This document shows positions 22,201 to 34,275 of a stretch of 64,000 nt of DNA, piece after piece. Each line of letters starts with the position of its first letter. The first letter of the stretch is position 1. Made by a program: the position numbers and the translations under genes. The notes under the pieces were generated by a model. It did no database searches. It was not told where the DNA came from and was given only the letters and a program-made list of their open reading frames with translations. The stretch lies in the NCBI GenBank assembly GCA_018340805.1, contig JACMZG010001863.1, positions 25,040,274 to 25,104,273 on the forward strand. Direction: 5' to 3'. The DNA is from Microvelia longipes. Taxonomy: Eukaryota; Arthropoda; Insecta; Hemiptera; Veliidae.

Positions 22201-23610
22201 TTCTTAAAACTACAATTAACTAGTTGAGTGTAGAGAATCCGATGTTGTTTGGCAAAGGTATCTCGCACCCGATTTTTCATATCATATGATTTTACAATCA
22301 ATGGATGTTATATACTCTACTCTATAGGTTAATATTTCATACATTTTCAAATATGTAAAATACCGTATGAATATCGTTAAAATCGTTTATAATTTTCCAT
22401 ATGCAACAGATCCGTACATTACTAAAGTATTTTAAATTCTCTATGTAAATCTCTTTTACATACTATAACCTCTTTTCGGTTCTTTCTTGTTTCTTGTTCT
22501 CCAACTTATTCCTTTTTTTCGATCTGTTTTTCAAAGATTACACAATATGTAACCTTGTACACTCTTCTATTTGTGTAAAGAAGATTATATTAAATATTCC
22601 CTCTTTAAGTCTCTTTAGGTGTCTAAAATGGAAAATCTTTGAAAAAGAGAACCGAGGAAAACGAGGTATCGAAGTGTGAAATTAAACGCTAAAAAGATTT
22701 ATGCTGAACAACATGAAACTCAAGACTTTATGCACTTTGTTTTCCTTTTATGCATTTAAAGTAAAATATGAGTTTTTATTCAAATCGAAATATGAGGAAA
22801 CGTATTGTCTTAAATATTGTTTTAATATTTACTTTTCTAATGTATTACTTCTTATTAATTTACTAATGTATGCATAAATTACTTATGCATGTTGAAGTAG
22901 TTCATGGTATCACAGAGGGTTTTTTATTTTTCTTAACTTAGAAGAGTCTTAGCTGATGGTTTCAATTTTCAAGAATTAGACGTTTTCGTTTTAAATATTA
23001 ATATGATCATTTATTTGTACTTATTAACTTACCAATGGAATAAATAGTTTTGGCAGTTAAGTTGGTACCTGAGATAAGTCAAAGGATCATTATTTTTAAA
23101 TCCCGAGGATTGCTGAGGAATTTATTTAGTTAGTTTCTAAGGCATGGACTTCATTTAGTTAACTTCCGAGGCGAAACCAAGGGAGTTAATTATCATTAAT
23201 TATTAATTTAGTTTATATGCTAAATTCATGCTTGTTTCTTTAATATTTTAAATGTAAAAACAAAAACGCAACGTCTAGTCTTTTTTGCGACAATTTCAAG
23301 TCTTTTGTTGCCTTATTAGGTAAGTTTTGAAATCTAGTCGTGAATGTTTTAGTAAATGTGTACGCAAATATATAATTAGGCAAATTAAAATTTTAAATTA
23401 ATTTATAAAACTCATATGAGAGCCACCTCATAAGCGTAATTTTCTGGTAAAAACTAGTTAAAAGCAAGGAACTAGTGCTTCCTTGATAATTGATTTGTTA
23501 CCCCAAGCTAAAAGTTTTGCGAGCTCTCTAAGAGGAAAGGTAGCGTATATAATCATCGATGTATACTTAAAACTTATACTATTAATCGATAACATACATA
23601 CACCTCTACA
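22201..23610. other. AT-rich non-coding DNA
   Basis: No gene or RNA is recognised. The frame at 22494-22679 has no family motif. Confidence 0.55.
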
Positions 23611-23613
23611 CAC

Positions 23614-23616
<3 letters not shown>

Positions 23617-23670
<54 letters not shown>

Positions 23671-23672
23671 AT
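23617..23672. repeat. (TA)n microsatellite
   Basis: A CACACA run leads into about 55 bp of TA. Confidence 0.95.
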
Positions 23673-24297
23673 AAACATGTATAACGTGTGAAAATGTATT
23701 CTTGAGTTACACGATATGAATAGTTTCAATAGTTCTTTTTTGAAAAGTCACTAAAACTAAAGTTTTTATCCAGTTAGGTTTAATTTCTTATTGCATTTTC
23801 TCTAATTTGCCAAATTATTTTTTTGCAATTAATATATTATTCATGTTAACATTTCATTTACCTAGTTCTATGTTGATTAAAGATTTTTTTTCTTTTAATT
23901 GACAATTCTTTTTTATATTTGTTTTTGCCTCTAAGCTTTTGCATTCTTTATTAAATTATTCCTTGCATATTTTCTGTCATGACATAGAATCAGATTGTAG
24001 AAAAAAATCTAGGAAATAGTTGAAACATGCAGAATTGAAAAAGCTAGAAACACGGTTTTGTTAAAAAGTTTTTTTTTTAACTTTATAAATGACAAATGAA
24101 AGAAGAGGAAACAAGTTGAAGTATGTGAGGACAGATGTGTTCTTGTTTTGTCTGGGATAAGTTGTTACTTCAACATTAGATTTAGCTTCTGGGGGTGTTT
24201 TATAAAATCAAGAGGAAGTCTTATAGAGAATATTTTTTTGGGATGGTTAGTCGTACATAAAACATAAACGCAATCGAAAGAATCAAAAGTCTCTCTT
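23673..24297. other. AT-rich non-coding DNA
   Basis: No gene or repeat is recognised. Confidence 0.5.
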
Positions 24298-24735
24298 AAT
24301 GTGAAGTATTAATCATAGCAACAGTGAACCTTTACAAGTTATCGTGGGTTTTAGTTAAATAATGAACATTAGAAAATGAAGAAAATGAAGTACTAGTCAT
24401 ATCAATAGTCAACCTATACTGATATTCGTGAAGTCTAAATTAAGGCAGAACATCAGAAAATGAAGGTATAATATCAATAGTCAACCTAACTGATAATCGG
24501 AAGAACATTAAGCAGATAAGATAAAGTACTAGTCATATCAATAGTCAACCTATCTGATAACGTGAGTCTAAATTAAGGCAGAACATCATGAAGACTACTA
24601 GTCATATATTCAACCTATACTGATAATCGTGAAGTCTAAATTAAGGCAGAACATCAGAAAGTGAAGAGTTAGTCATGCAATAGTCAGCCTATAATGGTTG
24701 TGAATCCTAATTAAATGCAAAACCCCAGGCATTAA
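24298..24735. repeat. Imperfect tandem array, units about 64-83 bp
   Basis: Six copies share TACTAGTCATATCAATAGTC, AACCTATACTGATAATCG and TCTAAATTAAGGCAGAACAT. The CAACCTAT landmark recurs at about 24328, 24411, 24482, 24547, 24612 and 24686. The outer copies are the most diverged, as expected when an array is homogenised from its middle. Confidence 0.88.
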
Positions 24736-25070
24736 AGAGAACTAGCTTGGTTCCTAGTATTCAAACCTAGAAATTAAAAAGGTTTTCAATTTCTTGACTC
24801 TCCCTTCTATTATAGAGGGGAGAGACTCTCTGCCTTATATAGTCAATGATTGAAGACATTCTTAAGGATTTCGATGACGGATGCTTTGTATTATCAAGAG
24901 CTAGAATTTTATTGTGGTTAAACTTCTCATATTTTATTTTATACTTATGAATTTGCAGTCTCTTATATTTGATTTTACTAACAATATTCAATAGTTTGCG
25001 CAATATTTTTGTTAGTAATTCAGTGGTATGCTATATATATTTCATTATATTATGCATGTATAGGGTAGAC
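24736..25070. other. AT-rich non-coding DNA
   Basis: No gene is recognised; the 78-codon minus-strand frame at 24767-25003 is lysine/isoleucine-rich and shows no family motif. Confidence 0.5.
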
Positions 25071-25073
25071 TTT

Positions 25074-25099
25074 ATATGTTTTCTAATTAGAAAACATAT
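25074..25099. repeat. Perfect 26-bp palindrome
   Basis: Thirteen bases pair without a spacer, centred on CTAATTAG. It could be a cruciform site or simply chance in AT-rich DNA. Confidence 0.9.
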
Positions 25100-26755
25100 T
25101 CTTATTTTAATGAAGTAGGGCATAGATGAATTTTGAGACCTACACTGATAAAAAGGTTTTGCTCTTTATTTATAGTTTAAGTTAGTATGAAATATGTTTT
25201 GTCCGTATTATAATGAGTTAGAAATGGTTTATATATTTCTAGTCCAGCGTCATTGTTTCCATATCTGTAACTTAATTTTTGTAGTGTAATATTTCGCTTT
25301 AAAACACTTTGTCCAACGTTGCTCCAATCAACACTATATTTTTCAGTTCAGTAATTTTCACTTTAAATATGCTTCAATTTTCTGAGTTTATATAGTTTCC
25401 AATTTTAAAACTTAATAAGAACGTTACTTTTCTCTTGCAAACTTTATAAAACTAGTTTTATTTTTTTCTATGTGAAATATTGTCGATGTTAAATTTTGTT
25501 GTGATGTTAAATTTTATGGACTATACCCTGTTAAAAATAAGTTTATAGTAATACATTGCATTATTTAGCAATTTGTGAATTAGCTGTTTGATGTTATGAG
25601 TAATCTACTTATACATAGCCTATACAAGTTATTGTAAGAACTAAGTCAAGACAGAGCACAAGTAAATGAAAATAATATTGATCCATACAAATAAGCCTCC
25701 GCATTTGCAAATTTTGAATTATAACAATAGTTTTGTATAACCTGTTGGATAAATAGTCGTATTTCTGAGCATTTAAGCAAGATATAATTAGTAAACCAAA
25801 GAAGCGCACATTTAAATGAAAATTAGACAGGCTTGCGAATCTTCGTGTCCAAAATTTTCAAACATCAGTATTGTTAATTAGATCTTATAAATGCATTATA
25901 TCAAATGGTTGTATACAGGCAAATTTAACTTGTTTTTACACATAATTTTTATGATATAATTTTGTACGCGAATGGTTACATCTAAATTAGATATAAAAGC
26001 CTCTTCCCAAAACACTAAATCTTTATTTTGTATATTTGTTGAAGCTTCTTTATAATAATTTTTGTTATCTTGTTATACATTTGAGTTAATTATGGGCTCT
26101 CTCGAGCTTAAAGATATTTTCTAAATACTTTTTTGAACTCCATAAATATTTTAAATCATGTATTTCATTGCTTAATTGTTAAAACCATTTATGTTTTACA
26201 ATTTTAATTAAACGTTACGGTGACAATTTCTATTAATTTTTATTTTCATTACGAAAATGAAATAAAATTAAAACAAAATTCTTCAAGAAATGTATTTTTT
26301 CGCAATGTTTCTCTGGTTAGATTCGACTTAATTAAATTACAGAAAATTGACTGGATCGACTTGGTTCTATATTATATAATTGTTCTCTATCTTGTTACTA
26401 AATGAACATTTACCTCAAAAGCAACAATATTTTATTACTTGAAGAAACTTGAGAATACTCTAATAAAGCTAAGTACCACGCAGGCCTGCCAATAGTCATT
26501 AAAGAAAATTACTTGGTAATTGCCATGTAGCCTTCCTTTGCTCAACTCTAGTTTCATGACATGTTCTTATTTGTTTTGTTAAACTATCTTACACATACTT
26601 GAAGTCCTTTATATAGGTATTCTATGATATGAAGTACATACTTAATTTCAACGATATACATTTTGTATTATTACTTACTTACCATTACGTTATTACCAAA
26701 GGAATTATTCTTATTTAATTTAATTTAATATCCCTAAATATTACCTTAAGTAAAA
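25100..26755. other. AT-rich non-coding DNA
   Basis: No supported gene. The 61-codon frame at 26220-26405 has a FRN..SLVRF...L.KIDW pattern that faintly recalls the segment between the endonuclease and reverse-transcriptase domains of LINE proteins. The match is too short to call. Confidence 0.5.
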
Positions 26756-26759
26756 AAAA

Positions 26760-26830
26760 AAACCAGATAAAAATTTTGCACGGGGTGCTTCGGTATCCCG
26801 GTGAGGACCTGTTTTCACTTTAGAAATTTT
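26760..26830 (+). other. Short patch resembling the 30.5-kb repeat
   Basis: TAAAAATTTTGCACGGGGTG, then CTTCGGTATCCCGGTGAGGACC, resembles AAAAATCTGGTACGTGGTAC then CTCGGTATTTTCC at about 30500. The two may be diverged copies of one element. Confidence 0.4.
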
Positions 26831-27835
26831 GGAAAATACGTGGCTTTTTTACTTTTGAAAAAAACAAACATAAGTCCATTAAAAGTCTTTTTCGATTTCT
26901 TTTATATGAATTATAACAGTCAGCTGCTATGCAATTTTTATTTTTAGGTGTAAAAACTTATCTATTGTCTATGTTTTACGTGATTTATGTTATTTGTAGA
27001 TTTGTAAAAGTTTAAGTCTGTCTGAGTTACTGGGCTAAAATTTCGTTAATGTTAATGCATTTTTATGTCGTTAATACTTGTTTTTTTGTTTTTCTAAAAT
27101 TTTTATTCCTTACCTTAGCACCTATACCGAGATGTAAAGTCCTGTTCTAAGCTTTATACTTGTTTTAACTAAAATTACTTTAAGGGTAATAATTTATGAT
27201 TTCGTATAATGATGACTTTTATTTTAGTTTTTCAGGTATTTAAAAAGTGTTGGTCATTTATCTTCCCAGCGTTTATCATCTTTTACATATTAACCTTTCC
27301 ATAAATATTTTTTTCTCTTAAAAGTTTTACCCATATTTTAGCCACTATAAAGTAAATAAATGTGCCATAAAAGGGGTTAAAGAGATAGAAAATTGTGGGG
27401 TAGGAATTGAGAGGGGACACCTAGTTCTGTGAGGGCGCCCCCCTGAATCTACACTCTGCATCTTGCTGCCTCTCAGGCCAGTTCGCAACTCTTAAAAGTA
27501 CTCCAAAATATTTTTTTTCGGGTATTCACGTCTTTTCTTAAACATTAGTGATAAACTTGTTATCATTATATACTTTGTGATAATATTTCTAAGTAAAAAC
27601 ACAATATATGGTGTCTTGTGAACCTAAAAAGTGAGAATTTTTTTATAACAAAATCCACTTTTGGTGTTTTGGTGTAAAGTGCATACAAATTAATTTAAAT
27701 GCCTTGAAGATTGCTCATCTCTCTCAAAATTCACTCTTCAATATCTTTAGTACCTTCTGGTCTTCTTATTCTCACATGTAATTATTTTCATTATTTATAA
27801 CTATAATGAATTCTTCTCTGATTCATTTTAACCTT
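26831..27835. other. AT-rich non-coding DNA
   Basis: No gene is recognised. A short G+C-rich patch at 27395-27490 (including GAGGGCGCCCCCC) is unexplained. Confidence 0.5.
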
Positions 27836-27839
27836 TATT

Positions 27840-28056
27840 AAATATTAGTCTATTCTATTAAACAAATTTTAATTTATTTCATGTGTGTGTTATGTTTTTA
27901 TGTTTACGTTTGTATCTTTGCATTTCTTTCAAATTCCTGTTGCTTAGTTTTACTTTTTCTCATTTATATTTTTGAATTTGTATTCGACGCCCCTTTGTAA
28001 AAAACATGTATGTGTTTTAAGACAAATAAATATATTATTATTATTATTATTATTTA
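27840..28056 (+). mobile_element. Probable LINE 3' tail
   Basis: The segment ends with TTTGTAAAAAACATGTATGT, AAGACAAATAAATATATT and a (ATT)n run at 28036-28056. A short 3' region with a polyadenylation-like AATAAA string and a trinucleotide tail is typical of CR1/RTE-type LINEs. No coding part is attached, as expected of a 5'-truncated copy. Family A copy 5 follows directly. Confidence 0.4.
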
Positions 28057-28059
28057 TAC

Positions 28060-28790
28060 CGTAGATATATAAGAAAAGTATTGTATTTGCAAAAAATCCG
28101 AAACCGGGATGTCACCGAAATTATTCGTTTCAGGTGTTTTTAAGGCCTCTTGAGGGGTTTTCACAAAATTGTCTGTCTGTATGTGTGTGTTTATATATGT
28201 GTGTGTTTGTTATCATCTTAGCTCCCAACTTATGCTAAAATCAGTCAAGAAGTGTGGTTTTCTTAACCCGGAAAATACTTTTTTATGACGTCATTCACCC
28301 ACAATAATGTCGGAGAAAATTTTAAAAATCAAAAACGCGATAAAAACGTTGTGATCTGATTAATATTTGGCACGTATTTAGCCATGTATAAGACTAAAAT
28401 ATCTGCTAAATTTCATCTATTTATTAATATTAGTTCATATACATCATATGACATGTGTACTTTTTTTTAAATTGGAAAAAGGTATTAACGTATATATATA
28501 CCTTTACGTAGTAAATAAGTACACCAAGATTCGTTTCAATACGAAAAGCATATTCATGATGTTTTTGGTCCATAAGCATTTTTAGAGTGTAGATATTGCC
28601 TGGACGGGTGATCGCTGGGAATGAAACGGAAGCGAATATGACGAGCGATTCGAGTCCATACATGTTACAGTATAAATTTAACGACGTATATTCTGAGGAC
28701 GAGCGAAGCGAGTCCAATGCAGGGAGGACGAGCGTGGTCAATCTGATGAGACGCGGAAAGTTCCGAGCTACCCTGTATCCAATTTTTTAA
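28060..28790 (+). mobile_element. Interspersed repeat family A, copy 5 (longest)
   Basis: The copy shows all family blocks in order: AGAAAAGTATTGTATTTGCA, CCGAAACCGGGATGTCACCG, ATTCGTTTCAGGTGTTTTTA, a GT-rich run, TTATCATCTTAGCTCCCA, TTTATGACGTCATTCACCC, TATTTGGCACGTATTTAGCC, TTATTAATATTAGTTCA, a single TTTACGTAGTAAATAAG unit, and a 3' region with GGACGGGTGATCGCTGGGAA and two GACGAGCG...CGAGTCC strings. Overlapping frames on both strands (28430-28741 and 28596-28790) are not recognisable proteins. Confidence 0.85.
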
Positions 28791-29535
28791 ATGTTTTTTG
28801 TTTCATGTTATTTTGTAATCTTTTTTACTATTATATTTATAAGCTTTTTGTGAATATTTTTTTGAATAAATTAAATAATTCGACGTAGAAATAACAAAAT
28901 TGCTTTTGTTATTTATTATTTTTATTTAATTTATATGTCCTGTTGTTAGCTGCTTTTTATATTGTGTCTATTTTTTTTCTATTTGTTTCTAGGATTTTTC
29001 ATTTAGTATTAATTTAAAACCCAAATTTTGTTAATTAGTATACTTATCTTGATTTTATTATAATGTACGTATTTTTAACTGTTTTGAATAAATCAATGTG
29101 AAAATATTTATTAAGCTGTAAAGAATATTAACTTAGGCAATATTCGTTACTACTTTTAATTTATTGTTTAAATGGGTTATCAATTTATAACTTGTATTAG
29201 ACTTGAACTAAGTATATAATGTGCCCACGATGACTTATATCGTTAAATGGTATTATACTCGTCAAGTTTCCCAATAATGATAAAATCACAAAAAGTGCAA
29301 ATGATTTAAGTTCATTAAAAATATGTATTCTTTTTTTAAAAAAAGGAGAAAAAGGACCCCACAAGCCTTGTTGGATGGAATAATCACTTCACTTGATTGA
29401 AATTATATTTATTATTGACAAATTATTTATCTGACAAATTACTTATTACACTTATGACAAATATAAATATGACATAACAAATTGATAATAAAAACAATTC
29501 ACTGAATAAATTAAATATTAAATAAACTTGAATGA
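28791..29535. other. AT-rich non-coding DNA
   Basis: No gene or structured repeat is recognised. Repeated GACAAAT strings occur near 29410-29480. Confidence 0.5.
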
Positions 29536-29537
29536 GA

Positions 29538-29562
29538 ACCAAAAGGTAGGTTACCTTTTGGT
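29538..29562. repeat. 11-bp perfect hairpin
   Basis: ACCAAAAGGTA (29538-29548) and TACCTTTTGGT (29552-29562) pair with a 3-nt loop. Confidence 0.85.
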
Positions 29563-29849
29563 CGTGAAAGGGAGTTTTGAACTAGTTAGTTAACAGTTTA
29601 CCAGCATCCTTAACAGTAAATTTTGAAAAAGCCTGGAAAGTGATTCCAATCCAGCGGTAATCGCATTGCTGCTAACACTTCTTCAATATTTTTTCTGTGT
29701 ATTTTTTTTTCTCTATCTTCTCTTCCCCACTGATGATTCTCATTAGGGACATTAACAATAAAATTGATAATTTGTGATATACTTTAAGAATTCTTCGCTA
29801 GACATCATACTATCAGGCATGTATGAATGATATATCTGTTCATCAATAT

Positions 29850-30092
29850 ATAGAAAGAGCCCAATTGCTTTTTCTCTTTTCTAAAGATTTCTGTATGCCT
29901 CTTCTCTTCTTTGTATTCCTATCTATCTTCTTTCTAATTTCCTCCCTTTCGCTTCCTTGTTTTTCACTCTTTCTTATATTTCTCTTTCAATTCAATCCTT
30001 TTTTGTCCCTTTCCTTTATAATTCCACTTTCTTGTATCTTTTTCTCTTTTCTCTATACTTTTCTCTTTTTCTCACATTTCTTGGAAAGATAA
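29850..30092. repeat. Pyrimidine-rich tract
   Basis: About 240 bp dominated by C and T on the plus strand (TTTCTCTTTTC-like). The 89-codon frame across it is a low-complexity L/F/S-rich translation. Confidence 0.8.
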
Positions 30093-30480
30093 GAGGCTCT
30101 TACTAGTATTAAATAGCATCGAGAATTCTTTAATACCCTATATTTTTATGCCTCTACAGCGAGTAAAATTTGTACTATTGATTTAATTCCCAGCTTCAAT
30201 TTAATTTTATTATAAACTGTAAAAAGTTTTACTGCGTGCAAATATCCCTTCTTATACTATGAAATTGATATGGAAGATGCGTGTTGCATATAAATACATT
30301 ACTCTGTCATATGAGACCTAATTTTATGTTATCTAAAAATTTCAATAAATATAGAGATCGTTCAATTTATTAATGAATTAACAACAATTGCTCAATAAAA
30401 CCTTTATTAAGCAAAAATATAAAAGCGTTACATTTTTTATATTTTTTAAAGTTATTTTTATAAATAACAAATTTCTAGTT
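30093..30480. other. AT-rich non-coding DNA
   Basis: No gene or repeat is recognised. Confidence 0.5.
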
Positions 30481-30484
30481 ATTT

Positions 30485-30800
30485 AATCTAAAAAAATAAA
30501 AATCTGGTACGTGGTACCTCGGTATTTTCCCTCATAAATCCGGACTTGCTTATTTATTGTCCTTAGAGTGAAGTGTTTACCTAAAGCTTGAGGCGGCATA
30601 ACTTCGGTCATCCTACGCTCGACTTCAGAATAAATCAAAAAATCCGATCTAACATTATCCGGTCTGAGGGGTTTTAAACTTCGGACTCGCTTTGGTCGTT
30701 CATAGAATGTAGTGCTTACCCAAACCTCAAAGAGGTATTTTTCGACCTCCCTGCACTCGTTCTGAGCATATTAAATTAATCGAATGTCTAGGGAGTTATA
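30485..30800. repeat. Diverged 130-140 bp tandem duplication
   Basis: Two diverged units begin with CCGGACTTGC (about 30541) and CCGGTCTGAG (about 30659). Both contain GAA(T)GTAGTGCTTACC-like, GAGG(C)GGCAT-like and TTCGRYCWYCCTRCRCTCG-like segments followed by a string like GAGCATA or CAGAATA. G+C is higher than in the flanks. The element is unrecognised. Confidence 0.65.
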
Positions 30801-31169
30801 ACTTAAGGTTAATTAAATCTTTACTGTATTACAGTAGATAGCCATCCAATCATGTTGTACAAAAACTGTTCCTATGTTCACTAAAGCATGACCCGTGGTC
30901 GTGCTCGGTGGCTTATAGTTTTTATTTTAATCCTTTAAATACATAATATTATGTATTTTCTTTATTTAAAATTTTTACGTCGAAACTTCAATTTTTGACT
31001 GATGTGAACAAACTTTTGGATTTATTTTAAGCGTCTCTCTAATAAATATGTTTTTCGTCGATAACTTTTAAACCATTAGTAATAAACCCTTCAAACTTTC
31101 CCACTAGCACTTTTATGCTTTTCGCGTTTTAGCTTTTTTAAAATTAGAAAGTCATTTTCTTTTTTCAGC

Positions 31170-31201
31170 GATCAATATTAAAATGGAATTTAATATTGAT
31201 C
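31170..31201. repeat. 13-bp perfect hairpin
   Basis: GATCAATATTAAA (31170-31182) pairs with TTTAATATTGATC (31189-31201) across 6 nt. Confidence 0.85.
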
Positions 31202-33744
31202 TATTTGTTACTTACAGTGCTAGGTTTGCCTTATATGCAAACTCGATTAATCAGATGGTCGATTTTTCAAATTTTTGATAACTATGCAAAATAGGTTAAA
31301 TTGTTCTAAAGAATATTACCTTCCGGACAGATACCCGGACAGCTTGATGAATACCACTCCGAACAACTTATATACCTATAAAAAAACTCCAAATGCTCAA
31401 ATAAATAATTATGATGAAATCTAAATTTTAGATTTTTAGGGTAATCATAATAATTTTTCTTTTTACCTACGGCACTAGGTGAGAAACAAAAAAAAAAAAA
31501 AATTATGTCATTATTTCTTTATTTAGTGTTCGTTAGGTTTAATTAGTATCAATTAATTATAATCGTAATAAATTATTGTTATAAGTTGTAGTGGTTAAAC
31601 TTAATTATTATGAATAACCATTAAATTAATTACTTCTTTCCCCATAGATTTTTCCTTATTAACGAAATCAATTAGAGTTTTCTTGTTCGTCCTCTTTTTC
31701 TTTTCATCAATTTGCTTTTTTTAATTGTTAGTTTTTATATTAAATTGTCACCTTCGTAGTGTATTGATTCTTTCTTGTTTAAGTTGAGCTGTCTGCTTTT
31801 GGTTCTTGATCTAAATCGTGATTCTCCTTTTAGTTCTCATTTTAGCCTGTTTGAGAAACATATAAATGCATTAAAGAAGCTCTTCTACTCTTTAGATACC
31901 TTGAAGATTTGTTGACCTAGGTCCTAAGATAATAATAATTTTATCATATTGTTATTATAAAGTAATAAATTTGCTAAGACACCCTTCAAAATTAATGATT
32001 TTACAAAGGAGGGCTTGTATAATCGAGCTTGCACCTCATGAACTGTTTTAATGATTCCCATCCAATTTTACAATAATTAATGTAACTTAAATGTAGATTA
32101 ATTAATGCATCTTGTAAGATGTTTGTATGTATCCTCTATTTTATATAATAGTAGATTGTATCTTAGTGCTTATAGTAGATAAATTATGTATTATATGACT
32201 GTACACTTATGGACGCTAACGATAAATTTCTCTTGTTAGGTTTTAGATCACAATAGACTGTTGAACTTAATTCTTTGACTGCTTTGTTTTTGGCAAAATA
32301 CATTTTGTTGGTTTCAAAGCGTATTAATGGTTGTAATAAAAGCATATTTTGAAATCAAATTATGCCTTTCATTCTAAATCTAACTGGCAATCGACTGTCT
32401 AGTCAGAAATACTTCTGACTAAGAATTTTTTTTAATTCTAAGATTATCTGCGATTTCTACTTTTACTATACAGTTTATGAGGCGGAAAAGCTTTAAAGTT
32501 TTGCTACTTATTGTTTTGGAAATATTGACTATAGTCAGGTGTTGTACCGATAAAACACATCTGTATTGTTTTGGATAAAAACAATCAACTTTTTATTTGA
32601 TAAAGATCCCATAATTTTTCACACAAAGTGTTTTAGTTTTTCTTCAACCTCTAGAATAAATCCATTAGAAATAACCTAGTATTTTGCCCTTCTACCACAT
32701 TCGCTTCTTTAACTAAAAGATTTATGATGGCCAGGTTTTTCTTTTAGAGGATGACTCTGGGTGTTTAAATCGAGTGGAGAGAAAGAAAGATACGCGTGTG
32801 TCCAGGGGAAAAGTGACTGCAAAATGGTTTGCTAACAAAAATATGAGGGAACTTACTCTTTACGTGTCTCTTATATTTTCTTCTTCTCACTGTATAGAAC
32901 CGAATTGTTTTTAGGTTTAAATTTTATTCGCATTATGATTAATTTTTGTCATCCGGTCTATAAGTTATATCTAACCATAGTAAAATACCAAGCCACACTC
33001 GTATAGTTCTGAATTAAAAGATTTTTTACTTCATTATTTCATTAAATAGTAATGTATTGTGACAAAACATTTCCATTATAACCGTACGCCCTTTGTGATA
33101 TTTCACAGAACGTGTAACAGATATTTTTTAATTAATCATGTCTTTCCTTGAAATATATTTTTTATAAAAGGTCTAAGAGGGAGACAAAAAATTCTTTTAT
33201 AAATATCAGGTTTTATGTTTTTAGTTAACAAAGTTTATTTTTTTATAAGTCTAAAATAAAATAAGAGGATTTTAACAATATTATTTTGCGAACCAAAAGA
33301 TATATTTGGGGGTCAATCAATATTCTATCTATTTTACAAGAATATCTTAACATTTTCTGTACTTGTATACGTTTGTTGGTGAAAATGAAGTTAGTGCAAA
33401 AGGAGGAAATATTTCCTTTTATTCTGCACCATGTTCTTATAAACTATTTTAGATAAGTGAAAAACATTTTTCTCTAGAAGAGAGATTAAATTAACTTCCC
33501 ACCCTTGTCTTTGGGGAGGAAAGACAATTATTATGGCTTATGTGTGAAAATAAGAGAGAGAATACAAATATCAATTAATTCGGAACGAAAAAACGGTTTG
33601 ATACTTGCCTGGAAATCTTCATTGAGATTCATTCTTCGATTCTAACTTGGGAACCTTTTTTCATCCAAGGATTAAGAGATATTAATGGATAGTAAATTAA
33701 GTGAGGAAAGAAAGGTTTACTAAAAAGAAGACAGTCGTTCATAA
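31202..33744. other. AT-rich non-coding DNA
   Basis: No gene, RNA or repeat array is recognised in about 2.5 kb. Confidence 0.55.
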
Positions 33745-33745
33745 T

Positions 33746-34275
33746 GTTGAGATTCAACTCCAGAGCTTTTCACCAGGAATACTGGTCGTCATCAGGGTTG
33801 AGTTATGTCATCGTATGTTACCATTAGGTAACATAACAAGAGACTTATTTTAACAAAAGTCTTATGTTATTATTAAGTAACATAAAAAGAGACTCTTATT
33901 TTAACAAGAGTCTTATATATATAAGGAACATAAAAGGGACTCTATTTTAACAAGAGTCTTATGTTATTATAAGTTAAAATAAAAGGGACTCTTATTTTAA
34001 CAAGAGTCTTATGTTATTATAAGGTAACATAAAAAGGGACTCTTATTTTAACAAGAGTCTTATGTTATTATAAGTTAACATATAAAGTGACTTTTATTTT
34101 AACAAGTCTTACGTTACCTTCAGTTTTGATAACTCCTATCATTTTTACACTTTTTTTCTATTATGTTGGGTTTTTCTGTAGTTTTAAGCGTAAGTTTGAT
34201 CGTTTATCATTTAATAAAATCTTTTTCCTCTATGACAACCAGGTTCCTGGTTGAAGCTGGTAGTTGAATCTCAAC
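33746..34275. mobile_element. Inverted-repeat element with an internal satellite
   Basis: The left end GTTGAGATTCAACTCCAG, then CTTTTCACCAGGAATACTGGT, is mirrored on the right by ACCAGGTTCCTGGTTGAAG and CTGGTAGTTGAATCTCAAC. The arms are about 45 bp and imperfect. The interior holds a satellite (33815-34125), then about 110 bp of unique AT-rich DNA. No transposase frame is present. The left arm also contains GTCGTCATCAGG, a CTGATGA-type string in reverse, as in PLE tails. Elements with an internal tandem core are known among Helitron-related and other non-autonomous transposons, but the inverted ends argue against a plain Helitron. Confidence 0.8.
33815..34125. repeat. Satellite of about 51 bp, each unit self-complementary
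   Basis: About six copies of a unit with GGGACTCTTATTTTAACAAG and AGTCTTATGTTATTATAAGG followed by TAACATAAAA. Within a unit, GACTCTTATTTTAACAAGAGTC can fold on itself, as can TTATGTTA-type strings. One copy (about 33900-33950) has lost part of the spacer. Confidence 0.92.

Noticed and set aside
26220..26405. LINE protein fragment
   Set aside because: Only a faint KIDW-type pattern over about 25 residues; no neighbouring reverse-transcriptase blocks.
29823..30092. 89-codon membrane-like protein
   Set aside because: It is the translation of a pyrimidine-rich tract.
33815..34125. CRISPR-like palindromic repeats
   Set aside because: The sequence between palindromes is itself repeated, so these are satellite units and not unique spacers.
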